Source: Heterodera schachtii
Taxonomy: Eukaryota; Nematoda; Chromadorea; Rhabditida; Heteroderidae
Direction of reading: 5' to 3'
Assembly: GCA_023374025.1 (NCBI GenBank)
Contig: SIJG01000004.1
Coordinates: 2,229,226 to 2,293,225 of the forward strand
DNA length: 64,000 nucleotides
A program made the position numbers and the translations under genes. Below, in pieces: positions 24,101 to 39,182 of this stretch. Every line of letters begins with the position of its first letter. The stretch's first letter is position 1. Below the pieces are notes generated by a model. The model did no database searches. It saw only the letters and a list, made by a program, of their open reading frames with translations, and was not told the DNA's origin.

Positions 24101-25966
24101 TTATGGTTTCTGTGGTTAAAGGGGCGCGTCAGCTCGTCCTTGTTGGCGACCATTGTGCGTTATTTGGGGAGGGTGATCTGTCCCGATACGATTGGTTTGG
24201 GGGGGGCGGAGGGATCTGTCCCTGTACGATTGGTCGGACTTTCAATTCCCTTCATCAGGTCAACTTGGGCCTGTAATAATGTGCAAGAAATCCGCAAATG
24301 CTGGGCTTGGACAGTCTTTGTTCGAACGTCTCGTTCTGCTCGGGAACCGTCCCCTTCGGCTACAAGTCCAATATCGCATGCATCCCGCCCTTTCTGCATT
24401 TCCAAGCAATGTGTTTTACGAGGGGAGTTTGCAAAACGGAGTCACCGAAGGTCACTTTTTTGAACTTCTCTCTGTTTTTACTTGTAGCATTTTAGGGGAA
24501 CGTAAACTCGACGAATTTTCTTGGCAATTTCCTGTGCCGGAGAAACCGATGATGTTTTGGAATTGCAACGGTCAAGAAGAGCTCGGCGCATCGGGCACTT
24601 CTTACCTGAACAGAGCGGAAGCGGTCAATGTGGAGAAGTTGGTCACGCGCTTTTTACAGGCCGGATTTCGCCCGGATCAACTTGGAATCATTACCCCTTA
24701 CGAAGGTTGACAGTGAGTGGAACAAATTCCAATTCACTGAAATTCATGCAGGTCAACGGGCATATGTTGTTCAGTTCATGCAGTCCCAAGGGAGTCTTCA
24801 CAGCAAATTGTACTTAGATATTGAGGTGGAGAATGTGGACGCCTTTCAGGTTGGCCAATTCACAGAAATTGCATTGAAAAATGTCACATTCATTTACTAC
24901 GGGATAAGTAAATTTGCTTCATATATTTCAGGGTCGAGAGAAGGATATAATTATTGTCACGTGTGTGCGATCGAATGAATCCGGAGGAATTGGTTTCTTG
25001 AATGATCCAAGACGTTTGAACGTGGCACTGACTCGAGCTAAATACGGTCTGATCATTGTTGGAAATGCCAAAGTTTTGAGTCGTCAGGTGAGCATTTTAC
25101 GTACATTTGCCAATTCTGATGATGGGTCTTTCTGTCAGTTGCTCTGGCATCATTTGTTGGCTTATTTCAAAGACAATGATTGCTTGGTGGAGGGACCGTT
25201 GAACAATTTGAAGTCGTCTCCGATCACTTTTCCAAAACCAAAAGCCTTGAGTAATCAGCATATGCCCGTGGGTGTTTTTGTCTGACGATGGACTTTCTTA
25301 TAATGGCCATTATCTCATAACACAAGCCAAACTTGTAACTTAAGGGTGCCCGTTATGTGAACAGATCGTTAGGCTTCACAATGAAGGAATTGGGCATTGG
25401 CCCTTACGCCGGATTAAAACCGGCACCAATGGTTCAACAACACCCACTGCAGCAACTGCAAGACCCCCAGGGGATGTTTCACCCCAATTACCCTATGGGG
25501 CATCGAGCATTAAGGCAAGGATTGAAATTTTTAATTTTCTTAAAAAATTCGTTTATTTTATTAAAACTAAGAAATTTTGAAAACTTAATTTCAGGGGAGG
25601 GGCGGGGGGCGAAATTCACAAATTAGTACACCCATTTGAGAAACTTCCAAGCGAAACTTCCATTCATTCATATGTTATTCTAGCTCCCAACTTCCTGTCC
25701 CCATTCACATGTTTTCGTCGTTCGTACCTGCTCCGCCACCAATTCCGCCAATACCTCCACCACCCGTGCCGTTGAACGCCATCCAATTGTCGGGAGTTAA
25801 TGGAATGCCAAAGAAGAAAGGCCGTCGTCCGATTCCATCTCGCTCAAATGCCACTTATATTTCGCAGGCGTCCCAAGACATTTACCAATCAAATCTTTTG
25901 AGCGGAGGAGGCATCAGCCAAATATCCCAATCAAGCCAACTTTCTCAGCCTTATTTTGGCGATTAA
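21137..25966 (+). CDS. smg-2: UPF1-type RNA helicase of nonsense-mediated decay
   Basis: Complete UPF1. Exon 1 ([20 protein letters not shown]) is followed by an intron of about 550 bp. The CH zinc domain reads [16 protein letters not shown] and [20 protein letters not shown], joined across an intron near 22006. The helicase core has the P-loop GPPGTGKT (about 23471), Walker [27 protein letters not shown] (split by an intron near 24154), [20 protein letters not shown], and motif VI in [17 protein letters not shown]. The C-tail is rich in SQ ([14 protein letters not shown]), the sites phosphorylated by SMG-1 (family knowledge). UPF1 drives decay of messages with premature stops. A CTTTTCAG acceptor-like site lies about 26 nt before the ATG, compatible with trans-splicing. 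All motifs needed for ATPase activity are present. Confidence 0.96.
21416..21636. mobile_element. Fold-back MITE in the first smg-2 intron
   Basis: Two arms of about 69 bp, 21416-21484 and 21568-21636, are reverse complements of each other with about three mismatches. They start TTTGGTACTTGTGGGTTTTG and carry AAGGTCAACAAAG and GCGCGCTGAAG. The loop is about 83 bp. Such long terminal inverted repeats with almost no inside mark a small non-autonomous DNA transposon. Flanks are T-rich and I could not define a target duplication. Confidence 0.85.
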
Positions 25967-26211
25967 ACCAACTTCCGATGGATTGAAAGAGAAAGGGGTC
26001 GACGGAGCAAACGGTGGAAATGAAGGATTGCTGTTGATTAATGGAAATCACGCGATGAATTTCATCCTCATTTTATATGAATTCTCTGAAGCAAGTTAAT
26101 TTCGATAAATCCATTTTGCAGTTTTGTTGTTATGTTTTTTTGCACGGATTTCTTAGTAAAGCCGTTCATTTCGCTTATAATTTATTTATACGTCCCCTAA
26201 ATTCATTTTTG

Positions 26212-29803
<3,592 letters not shown>

Positions 29804-29942
29804 TGCCGAAAACGATAAATTGTTACTGAATTTCCCGTTAAACACTGTCATTCCTACTCGATCTGTGCCATTCGATCTGTTTACGTTTTGTTCGTCTTAC
29901 CATTGCCTTTGTTTTCCCGGTTCACTTTTTGTTTGAGTCGCC

Positions 29943-30876
29943 ATGGCTTCGAAGGGCGGCCCTCGTGCGATTGGTTCGGATGGGACGGATTTCAAACACC
30001 GCCAAAGGATAGCGGCTTCGGTCAAGCTCAGGTGACTCGCTTTGGTTTGATTTGCTAATTCCTCTCTTCCAATTGCTCCAGCGTCCAGTACAAGTTCTAC
30101 CTGAAGGTGCTGTTCCTCCTCCACCTGCTCATTCTGCTGCCCATGTGGGTCAAAGTGGGCGGTGAGTTGCTCTTCGACGAGTTCGCCCTGCTTCAGCAGC
30201 CGCACCTTTGGCGTCAGCTCGACTTACCCTCCGCTTATCCGTGCCCTTCTCCTCTCTATTCTCTGTTTATCCCCCCCCCCCCCTCAGATGGGAATTCGTG
30301 TGGTGTCTCTCGTTCATTCCGATTCTGTTTGCTCTGCTTTCCTTCCCCAAAAACAAGGTCCGCCCCCGTCCTCCACTCTCTCCCATTTAATGTCCCCTCC
30401 CCCCGTTTAGCCATTTCTTCTTAAACTGCATTATTATGGCCAATTCGTATTTGGCCTGATGCCGGCTTGCATTGGCATTGGGGTTGCCACCGATTGTTTG
30501 CTTCCGTTGTCATTTCTTCCTTCGTTCAGAGTCAATTTCCCGAGTTGGTGGACTTCGTTAAACACGGCGAGAGCAGCAAAACGCCCACTTTCAAAGGAAA
30601 TTTTCCGATGGTAAATAAACTAATGACTGATCAGTGCTTTTCGCATTTGGCCTTATGTTTTTTCCTTCGTTTAGGTCGTTCTTTGGTATTTGTTCTTCAT
30701 CGCCATATTCCAAGTGGGCTTTCCCTTCTTCAAACTGGAACAAACTTTTTCATCATTTTCAGGTCCACGGATTTTCCATGTATTTCTCTTACAATTTGCA
30801 CGGAACTTGGCACCGAAATTCGCCGAAAATGGGACAATTAGCCGAGGAAAATGGGGAGGAAAAGAAAACGCAGTGA
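29943..30876 (+). CDS. jagn-1: Jagunal homologue, ER membrane protein
   Basis: Six or so exons. The N-terminus MASKGGPRAIGSDGTDFKHR matches the conserved start of jagunal proteins. Membrane segments follow: VLFLLHLLILLPMWVKV, then WCLSFIPILFALLSFPKNK, then FVFGLMPACIGIGVAT, and VVLWYLFFIAIFQV before the tail MGQLAEENGEEKKTQ. Length is close to the roughly 180-200 residues of the family. Jagunal sits in the ER membrane and supports ER organisation and vesicle traffic, and glycosylation of secretory cargo (family knowledge). The ATG is 140 bp after the nsun-2 stop with a TTTGAG acceptor-like site 5 nt upstream. The intron before the second segment ends in a long C run abutting its CAG. Confidence 0.88.
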
Positions 30877-31807
30877 CGGACAAAAGACCTGCAGCAAAGG
30901 AAAAGCACTGGAACGATCTATTCTTTTACGAGAGACTGGACGGGATCGGGATCTCGCGCGACTAATGGGGTCCCGAACTCGGGTATCCGTCCTGAGCCTT
31001 TTTTCCCAGCAGATTCGGTACCATCTGACCCCTCCTGTCGCCCTGAAATTTCTTGAAAAGCGCGCCGCAAAAATTGATATGAAAAGCAAAAAAAAAAGGG
31101 TCGTCGCTGAGGAAATTAGGGCTATAATACTTGAGTTTAAAAAAGTCCCGACAATCCTGCTGTATCCCGAAAAAAGTCTCGGTATTGGTCGGGTCCCGGA
31201 CGGGGTCCCTCCGACCCCAATTGTCCGGTCTCTACCTTTTACATATGCGCAGTTTTGTGCCTCAATTGTCTGTTCGGCACCGGTACTTTCTTTTTCACTT
31301 TGTTTTTTTCTGCATTACATTTTTCCTTTGTGCCGTTTTTCTCATTGGTCGTCCCTCCTATTTCCCGTATCTCTCCCCCCCCCCCCTCAGCAGGTGTTTC
31401 TTCTTTCGTCCAGCCTTGGCAACGGTCCCCCCCCCCCCCCCCGTTGAGAGTGGTAGCTGTTCGATTTCCATCGAAGTACGCCGAAAATGGATTATGGTGC
31501 AGAGAAAGGGAAAATCCATAAAAATAGAAAGGCTCCGCTGGCCGCGTGCCCCCCGCCCCCCGTGCCGTGCCGTTGCCACACTCCCCTCGCTTTTTTCTCT
31601 CCGATGCCATTTTCCTTTCTCTCTTTGCTTCATTTTGCCAAATGGGTGTGGAAAGTCCACCAAACCGAATTGTGGGAGAAGTAAGAGCAGAATTGGCTTC
31701 TGTCGGTTCGACTCGTTGTGCGATTGATTCTCCCCTCTCCCGCCGTTCTTTCGCTTTTAAATGTTAAGTGTGTTCTGTCCGTGCTTTAGCAATGAAACCG
31801 ATTGGTT
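30877..31807 (+). other. Unassigned stretch with possible membrane-anchor exon
   Basis: One frame stays open over about 600 bp after jagn-1 but has no family resemblance. ATG 31245 opens MRSFVPQLSVRHRYFLFHFV, a short basic stretch then about 20 hydrophobic residues, ending at a donor-like site; it looks like a signal anchor. A later ATG at about 31651 gives MGVESPPNRIVGE followed by a good GTAAGAG donor. C runs at about 31376-31386 and 31427-31442 break the region. A small membrane protein gene is possible, but I could not join exons with confidence. Confidence 0.25.
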
Positions 31808-34214
31808 ATGCTTTCTTTGTCCTCCTCCTTCCATCTGTACTCAAATGGCCGTGGTCCTTCGCCTTCAAAATGTTTCGCTGTTAAATTGCCTCTTTTCTCC
31901 CTGATCCTTTGTCTTTTGTCCGTCCCTTTCTGCGATGGGCTCAAATGTTCGGATTGTTCGACAAGGGATTGCATGGGTTGTGAGGGCGATTACTGTTTGA
32001 TGGTCAGTTGGGCAAAATCAGCGAATGGATGCCACGGATTAGACATTCAAAAAATGAAGAATTATTACAGTATAGGGATAATCCCAGCCAGGATTTCTGC
32101 TTGGGCGAGAGGTACCCCCCCCCCCCGGGAAAGGTACCAACAAAGAAAACGTGAGGTCGAAGAATTGCAAGAGCCATTGGGCGATTCGGGAGTTGTCAAG
32201 TTACCAATCAATTGATATTTCGAAACACAAAATGGCAAAAGAACAAAAATATTTGTTAAACCGTTTATATCAAATCGACTCTTTCAATAAATTTTTTATA
32301 ATATAAACTAATGGGACTCATAAAATAATTATGGGACGCATAACCAACAGAACCAATTTATATTTGTGAGGCAAGTCCTTAAGCCTTATTACCATGACTT
32401 GGCTTTTTCTTGTGATTGGTGCTCCATTCAGTCGTATTATGCGCCGCGTTGGGGGACGAGTGTGTGGGGAGAGCCGACTTTGGTCAAAGGCTGTCTGAGC
32501 GGAACAATGCTTCGTCGTGGGGTGAAGTCGCACTGCGAAACGGCGGACGCAGAGGGAAAGGTGAGAGAGAGTGAAAAACGCAGAGAGTGACGAGAGAACG
32601 GGACCAAAAAAAAGAACTGCTTGAACTGTCAGGAGCCTTTCACGTGTTTCTGTGACGGAAAGGATTACTGTAATAAGCGTCCGCCGCGAAAGACGGAAAT
32701 GGAGCCGATTCAGTTGTGAGTGGCACTGATCAATCAGCTGCTGATCCGTCTGTGTCCCTTCAGATTCACTTGCATTTGTGAAGGGACCCATTGCCGGGAG
32801 AAGAACACGTGCACGGGGTAAGCGACCAATTGGCGGAGAATAAACAGAGAATGGCACTTTTCCCAAGCGAACTTTGCACCTTCGTGACCAATCACCGCAG
32901 CAAAGAGAGGGAACGCGGCTGCGTCAATTCGTCCGTGCCTTTGGTGGAGCGACGGTCGGCTGGCGCGTGTATGATGCCACCGATCACCGGCGCAATGCAT
33001 CACACAGTGGCGAAGCGGGCGGAGGATCTGCTGAGGACGGAGTCGTGCGTGTGCCAGGGCGACTTTTGCAACGCGGTGAGAGAGAGAGAGAGGAGAGAGA
33101 GATAAAGAAAGAGAGAGAGCGAAAAGCATTGTTCAGGAAAGGCCCAAACCCGTGCCTGAAAACAGCCGATGCACTGCCTTTGCCCAGTTCGAAGTCGGCG
33201 TTTACCCCTAATGAGTTCCGGCATTTCTTCTCAATTTCTTTCAGTTGCTAGGCCAGAAAATGAAGTCCAAGAAAACATCATGCACCGGTGAATTCTGCTT
33301 CCGAGCGGACATCAAATCGAAACTTGGCCATTTGAATGCTTATCAGACGGTGAGAGAGAGCGCAGCAGCACCAATTGCCCTCCCCCCCCCCTTTCTTTTT
33401 CCATGTGCTTCCTTCCCTTTGAGATTGGCTGCGCCTCTTTTTCCCGCGATTCGAAATTGGCGGAGGAATTGGAGCCGACGGGGTGCGCAAAGTTCAACTC
33501 GGAAGACTTGCAAGTGGAAGTTTGCTTCACGGTAACCCATCAAATCATATGGCAATCAATTAACTAATTGTGTTTATGCAATTGATAATTTAGACAAACG
33601 ACAGCGAAGCCATTGAACGTGCCAAAGAAAGTCGGCAAAATGGGGAAAGAAAAGCAGGGAAAATGAGGCCAAAAAATGGGAGGGAAAGGGTAAAGGGCAA
33701 AGGGACGAGAGAAAAGGAGGAACGGGAAAAGACAATGGAAGAAGAGGAGACGGAAGAGGAGGAAGCGAAAGACAAGGGACACAAGGGCGTGAGAGAGCAG
33801 GGGGAAGACGGAGGGAGCAGGAGGAGAGAGTTACAGGAAGACGAGGAAGGGGAGGAAGAGACAGCGGAAAAGGAGGAGACGGAACAGGAGGAGGAGGCGC
33901 AGGAAGAGACGGAGAACGGACGCGGAGACAGCGAGACGAAGCAGCAACAGCAACACGTCATCTTCGAACGGCCGACATTGGCACCGGCGGTCACTGAGAG
34001 TAATAACACCGCGTGGGTTTTTTTTTTTTTTACTAAAATTTTAATTTTCCCTAAGGCTTTTTCTCTGTCCCAAAAAAAGCTTTTCCTATCCCCCAGGCTT
34101 ATCTTTGTGTTTCTCCTTCTCATCCTCCTCATTTTGTTGAGTGGCGCCGTGTGGAAGTTGCAACTCCACAAAAAACTGTTTCGCGCGAGTTACGATACGG
34201 TAGCGGGCGGATGA
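31808..34214 (+). CDS. Cysteine-rich type I membrane protein with glutamate-rich stalk
   Basis: A multi-exon gene I cannot place in a named family. The first exon has a hydrophobic signal-like segment (KLPLFSLILCLLSVPFCDG) followed by LKCSDCSTRDCMGCEGDYC. Later exons add more cysteine modules, each closing in a CxCxGxxxCN-like end: FTCFCDGKDYCNK, TCICEGTHC and SCVCQGDFCN, reminiscent of Ly6/three-finger or activin-receptor-type ectodomains. A long Glu/Lys/Arg-rich stretch (about 33.6-33.95 kb) leads to a membrane helix, FLLLILLILLSGAVW, and a short basic cytoplasmic tail ending ASYDTVAGG. So it is probably an extracellular receptor-like protein on a charged stalk. The start (31808, or 31793 in another frame) and some internal joins are uncertain; the last exon is clear. 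Confidence 0.6.
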
Positions 34215-34312
34215 GAGATACGGTAGGGACAGCAAATGGAAGCGGAAAGAAGCATTAATAAATGAGACACATATGTAATAATGTTTATTTGACAATGAGA
34301 TTAGCCTCTTGA

Positions 34313-34374
34313 AGACAAACGACCAACAGACAAAGCGATCATTAGACAAACGACCAACAGACAAAGCAATCATT
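34313..34374. repeat. 31-bp tandem duplication
   Basis: Two adjacent 31-bp copies (34313-34343 and 34344-34374) starting AGACAAACGACCAACAGAC, differing at one base. They lie about 100 bp after the stop of the membrane-protein gene. A third partial match, ACCAACAGACAAA, occurs in minus orientation near 12668. Confidence 0.85.
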
Positions 34375-34639
34375 CGTTTTTTCCAATTCGTAATTGGTCG
34401 GTTTGTCCCCACTTTCCAATTTTCTCCAAATTTTTCTTTTTAACATTTTCATGGACAGGGCTTTTTGAATATTTTGTGCACATTTCGCATTTAATTTAAT
34501 TACAATCGGAAATCTGTTCATGGAAATGCTTAAAAATATGACTTATATTGTATTTATTATCCAAAAAATAATAATACTTTTATGTTTATATAATGAATAT
34601 AAGTGAAATATTAGAAACAAATGGAATTATTTGGCATGC

Positions 34640-34795
34640 CCTTTCTTTCATTTTTCCCCCACTCCGTCTCTTTTCTCTCCACTCTCTCCGTCTCTTTTTT
34701 TCCCTCTCCGTCTCTTTTCTCTCTCCACTCTCTCCGTCTCTTTTCTCTCCACTCTCTCCGTCTCTTTTTTCCCTCTTCGTCTCTCCTTCTGCCAA
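34640..34795. repeat. CT-rich repeat downstream of the IP3 kinase stop
   Basis: Five or so copies of CTCTCCGTCTCTTTT with CTCTCCACT spacers. It starts just past the stop codon of the minus-strand kinase gene and so would be GA-rich in its 3' UTR. Confidence 0.8.
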
Positions 34796-34808
34796 TTGCT
34801 CTTCTGTG

Positions 34809-36324
34809 TCACCTCTCTTCTCTTTTTTGTCCCAATACTCCGATTAAATTGTCCAGCCCCGTCAGCCATCCGTCTTCATGGTTACCTCTTAAAAATTAAC
34901 AGAATAACCAAGCAATGGTTAGTTATTTATGGGAGCCAATCATCTCTCTCGCCCCCCCCCCCCCTTTCATACGAAAAACCCATTAATATTTGTTCGACTT
35001 TTACGGGGGGGGGGGGGAAAGAAAAGCTCAAAGATGGTTCGTTCGTTCGTCGTTTTCTGTACATTTTCCATGGTGTCCGATGGGTCAGTGTCTGTCCCTC
35101 TTCCGTCCGTGTGCATTTGGCAAAGTCAATTAGCCACGCGCCGATGCGTTTCTCATCGTAAATGATCAGAAGGGATGAGCCGATCACCTTGACAATGCCA
35201 ATTCGCTTCATTCCCCCCCCCCCTCTCTTAAAAACTTCGTGTGTTTGGAAAAATTCGCTGCGTTCGACCGCCCTTCGAATTTGGCGGAGTCTGTCGTTCA
35301 ATTGAGGACGAAAATGGCAGGCGCTGCCACCAAAAAACTCCTCCAAAGTCTGCTGAACTTTCTGCCGACTTTTGACTTTCTTGAAGTTTTTTTGCAGCTT
35401 TCGGCCCGGCAATTGTGCCGCTTCAATTCGAAAGCCGAGGGAAGCGGAGGAAGACTCACTGAAAGAGAAGGAGGAGGATGATGAGAGACATAAGGGAGGA
35501 GAGAAAGATGGAAATGAGAGACAAGGCAGGAGAGGAGGGCAAGAGAGAGAGAAAGGTGGAAAATGGCTAAATCGTTCATCTAATGAATTATGGACTGAAT
35601 TGGCCAATTAATTGACTTCAAAAGTGCCGCCTTTCCTCCCTATCGCACCACTCACCGTTCTCTGAACTGCATGTAGCGCAGTTTGGTCACTTTTCCCTCC
35701 GTCCTTTCCTTCTCCGTCGGTTCGTCGGGTGCCAATGTTATCATTTTTTGGTATAAGTCCACTCGCTTTGTGTCGTTGATCACTTCCGACTCCATAAATG
35801 TGCGTGTGCCAACTTTGATGTCCATTATGGCACGCCTTTTTGTGTTTGGGAATTGTGCCAGCAAATCTTGGATTTCGATGAATGCTTAAGGGAGAAAAGG
35901 GGTGGGAAAAGCGGAGAAAGAAAGGTCAAATGGGGCGACCACTGACTTTCGTTGTTGTGAGCGATTTCCTTGTAAAATTTGGGAGTGATTCCGCGCAATT
36001 CCGAGTCTAAACTCAGTTCGAATTCCATTCGATCGTTCGGCTTTGTCCCCACCTCTCATTATTTCTTCATAAGCATGGGCCTCCGCCCGACTTCCCCTCG
36101 GCTGCTTCTTCCAAAGCGTGTGATTTGAGGCGGGCACAATCGTTCCTGAACTGTGAGAGCGTCCGGCGGTGTTGGGCCTCCAAACCTTCGTGCCCGGACA
36201 ATTGGACCCAATTTTTGAGCCGTTCCTTTAGCCAACAGTCGAGCGGAAGCGCAGTGATTGCCATTGTGTCGACGGACATCTCAAAAAGGGCAAAGTCAGC
36301 CAAGAGACAAACGAGCAAAAGCAT
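34809..36324 (-). CDS. lfe-2: Inositol-1,4,5-trisphosphate 3-kinase
   Basis: The exons give the whole IP3K catalytic domain. Order: NWVQLSGHEG (36.2 kb), DSELRGITPKFYKEIAHNN, FIEIQDLLAQFPNTKRRAIM then DIKVGTRTFMESEV with the conserved lysine, LAPDEPTEKERTEGKVTKLR then YMQFRE, ASLGFRIEAAQLPGRK, ERSEFFQTHEV, VIGSSLLIIYDE, WLIDFAKCT and a final exon GNHEDGWLTGLDNLIGVLGQ. The enzyme turns IP3 into IP4, damping calcium release; the worm gene lfe-2 works in the spermatheca (family knowledge). DIKVGTRT and the IDF metal-binding aspartate are intact. Several introns are about 40 bp. In place of the usual IDFGKTT it reads IDFAKCT. ATG 36324 opens a short N-terminus (MLLLVCLLADFALFEMSVDT), so a longer isoform starting upstream is possible. 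Stop at 34809. Confidence 0.87.
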
Positions 36325-36956
36325 TTTGGGAGCAAGTCAAGCCGAGCACGGATTAAGCATTGGGAAAGAGCCGCTTCAGATTGGTCCCTAATTTTGGCAC
36401 GGTCAGTGCCGGCTTTTACTTTCTCAAGTTCTGCCGGAAAAAGTCGGCAGATAAATTGCCGAGTGAGGTCCTTTTAGGAAATCGAAGTGCCAATTAGAAT
36501 TGTTCAGCTCTCTTTTCGGTTGGCTTTGCGCAGTATTTTTTAATGATAATTTGACTGGAAAATAATATTTTGAATTCTTTTTGTGACGATAGGGCAAAAA
36601 GGGGCGAAAATGTTGGGACACGAGGGAAATGACCGAAATAAAAGGCGAAAAAAGGAAATGGGCAAAAGGCGGGGGGGGGGGGGGGGGGGGGTATTTAGGG
36701 AAGCAGACGGCACAAACAAATGAAAGTTGATTTGTACCGAATGAGAAGGGAGCGATCGATCGCATCACATAAAAGAAAGCAAAAGGAAAGGAAACGAAGC
36801 GACACAACGCCAAACGAACGATGCGACAAAACAATGAACGATTCAATTATTATTAGAGAAGGAATTTTGTTTTGAGGCATATGCCTTTTTTGCGCATTAG
36901 TTTGCCTTTTTTGGGGTTTTGGTGCTCATGTCTTTCCCTCTTTTCCTAGTTACTCT

Positions 36957-37358
36957 CTCAGATCATCACTTTCCCTCTTCCAATTTGCCACTCTCTCCGA
37001 TCACTTTCCCTCTTCCAATTTGCCACTCTCTCCGATCACTTTCCCTCTTCCAATTTGCCACTCTCTCCGATCACGTTCTCTCTTCCAATTTGCCACTCTC
37101 TCCGATCACTTTCCCTCTTCCAATTTGCCACTCTCCTCTATCCGATCACTTTCCCTCTTCCAATTTGCCACTCTCTCCGATCACTTTCTCTCTTCCAATT
37201 TGCCACTCTCTCCGATCACTTTCTCTCTTCCAATTTGCCACTCTCTCCGATCACTTTCCCTCTTCCAATTTGCCACTCTCTCCGATCACTTTCTCTCTTC
37301 CAATTTGCCACTCTCTCCGATCACTTTCTCTCTTCCAATTTGCCACTCTCTCCGATCT
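36957..37358. repeat. 35-bp tandem repeat array, about 11.5 copies
   Basis: The unit is CACTCTCTCCGATCACTTTC followed by CCTCTTCCAATTTGC. Copies differ mainly by C/T at one site (TTTCCC or TTTCTC), and one copy near 37133 carries a short insertion. Because 35 is not a multiple of three the frame rotates, so long open frames across it are not proteins. Confidence 0.95.
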
Positions 37359-37599
37359 TTGATCACTTTGCCCTGTGCCCTCCCACTTTTACCTTACACA
37401 ATTTGCTCAATGCCCCCTCCTCCTCCTCCTTCGTCCTTTCCTTTTGTTCTTCATTTGTCGCTTTCTTCGCTTCTCCTCTTCCCCAAAGTAATGCCAAATT
37501 TTGTCGCCGTTCTCTTTGTCCCTTCGCAGTCAGCGACAAATTCGAGGCGACACGGCGAATTCGGTCCATTATTTGTACTGTAAAGCTGAAAAAAGTGAA

Positions 37600-37797
37600 T
37601 GGAGGAAGACACTCTCCCCCCCCCCTTTTTTTTCTCCCTCCTCTCTCTGCTCTCCCTCACTCTCCGCCCCCCTTTTCTCTCCCTCACTCTCTCCCATATC
37701 TCTCTCTGTTCTCCCTCCTCTCTCTGCTCTCCCTCACTCTCCGCCCCCTCTCTGCTCTCCCTCACTCTCTCCCTCCTCTCTCTGCTCTCCTTTTTCT
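37600..37797. repeat. CT-rich microsatellite block
   Basis: Repeats of CTCTCTGCTCTCCCTCACTC and CTCCGCCCC variants on the + strand, with a C run at its left edge. Confidence 0.85.
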
Positions 37798-37980
37798 ACT
37801 GACCATTCGCATTGTCATTGATCACTAGCGCGATAAAGTGATTGTGAGGGGATATTTTGTTGCTTTTTGAGCTGTTGGACAGATGAAGTAGACTTAGCAC
37901 GGAAAAGCAGGGACGAAGAGAACGGAGAGAAGGGAACGCGGAGGGAAGAAGAAGAAGAGAAGGGAAACAGACGGAGGATC

Positions 37981-38130
37981 TAAATGAGAGAGAGAGAGAA
38001 AGAGAGAGAAGAGAGAGAGAGAGAGAGAGAAGGGAGGGGAAAGGGGAGACAAGGGGGTGGGGTGGGGGGGAGAAAGAGGGAGGGGGGGGGGAAAGGGAAG
38101 AATGGCAATAAAGGGGGGGGGGGAGGACGG
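37981..38130. repeat. GA- and G-rich microsatellite block
   Basis: GAGAGA tracts followed by GGGGAGA and G runs of 8-10. It mirrors in composition the CT-rich block about 190 bp upstream but is not its exact reverse complement. Confidence 0.8.
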
Positions 38131-39182
38131 GACTAAGCCATTGGGCATGGAAAGTGATCAATGATCATCCCCAAGTGTCCAATGTCCAATCTCTCTCTTT
38201 CTCTCCCTCTCTCTTCATATTCCACTGACTTGGCTGATCACTTCTTGGGAAATGTCCGCCAGCGATTGCCTTTCTCTTCTCCCTTTGTTCGTTGTCTCCT
38301 CCCTTTCGTTCGTTTTGCTTCTGTCCATTGGTCGCGTGGCGTTGTGCGGATTTTCTCGATTAATTCTCCGCGGGAATTTCGCCCTTTTGCGACGGAACAG
38401 AAAAAACACAGTGAAACACTCCCTTTGAGCAGAGAATTAATTGTCAGTGGTGGGAGAATTAGGGAAAGAGACCAAAAGATTGATTTGATGGAGGTCAATT
38501 CGGCAGGGTTGGGAAAGTTCGTCGTAAAAAGTTAAGTCGAAAAAGAGCAAAATGCATAGGGGGGGGGGAATTGGCATTCTTCGTTAATGTGATGCAAAAA
38601 AGGGAATGGGAGAGAGAGAGAAAGGGGGGGGGGGAAGTGATCGATCGATTAGGAAGAGAAATGCGATGAAAAAGGGATGGGAGGGAGGACAAATGAATGG
38701 GAGGATGGAAATGGAAGAAAGAAGAAGGGGTGACGAACGAACGCACAAGCAAATATAAAACAGGGAGAATGGGCAAAGGGGGGGGGGGAGAGGGACCCGA
38801 CTGAAAATTTGGGGAGAGTTAAAATGGAATTGAAAAATAAGAGATTTATCAAAAATAAAAATAAAACCAAAATAAAATAACAAAAAACAAAAATAACAAA
38901 AATAGTAACAAATTATTCAAATCAATTAAAAGAATTAGAGATTTTAAAGGACAATTTAAAAGGGGAAAAGGCAAAATGAATAAAAAAACATAAACAATTA
39001 GAGATTTTATAGGATTTAAATTGGAAGAGGCATAAATTATGAAAATAAAACAACTGAATTTAAACAATTAGAGATTTTAAAGAATTTAAATTGGAAAAGG
39101 CACAAATGAATAAACAAAAAACAAGAGCACTGTTTCACCCGCGGGACATCAAAAGTTACGACGAATAAAGCGATTGGATAAT

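Larger units (their letters stand above)
36325..39182. other. Low-complexity intergenic DNA, no gene recognised
   Basis: Nearly 2.9 kb without a supportable gene. It contains a G run of about 20 at about 36671-36691, a 35-bp tandem array, a CT-rich block, a GA/G-rich block, several G runs of 8-12 (38559, 38622, 38779) and an AT-rich section (38.8-39.1 kb) in which AACAATTAGAGATTTTA recurs three times. The long frames here follow from composition. Promoter elements for the kinase gene should lie near its left edge. Confidence 0.6.

Noticed and set aside
33590..34171. Minus-strand Ser/Leu-rich frame of 193 codons
   Set aside because: Antisense to the Glu/Lys-rich exon of the membrane protein, whose sense frame has splice sites and a membrane helix.
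36957..37358. CRISPR array
   Set aside because: The repeats are directly adjacent with no unique spacers, and the setting is a eukaryotic genome.
36919..37828. Frames of 147-257 codons over the 35-bp array
   Set aside because: The unit length rotates the frame, so all three + frames give the same shifted repeats; there is no real protein.
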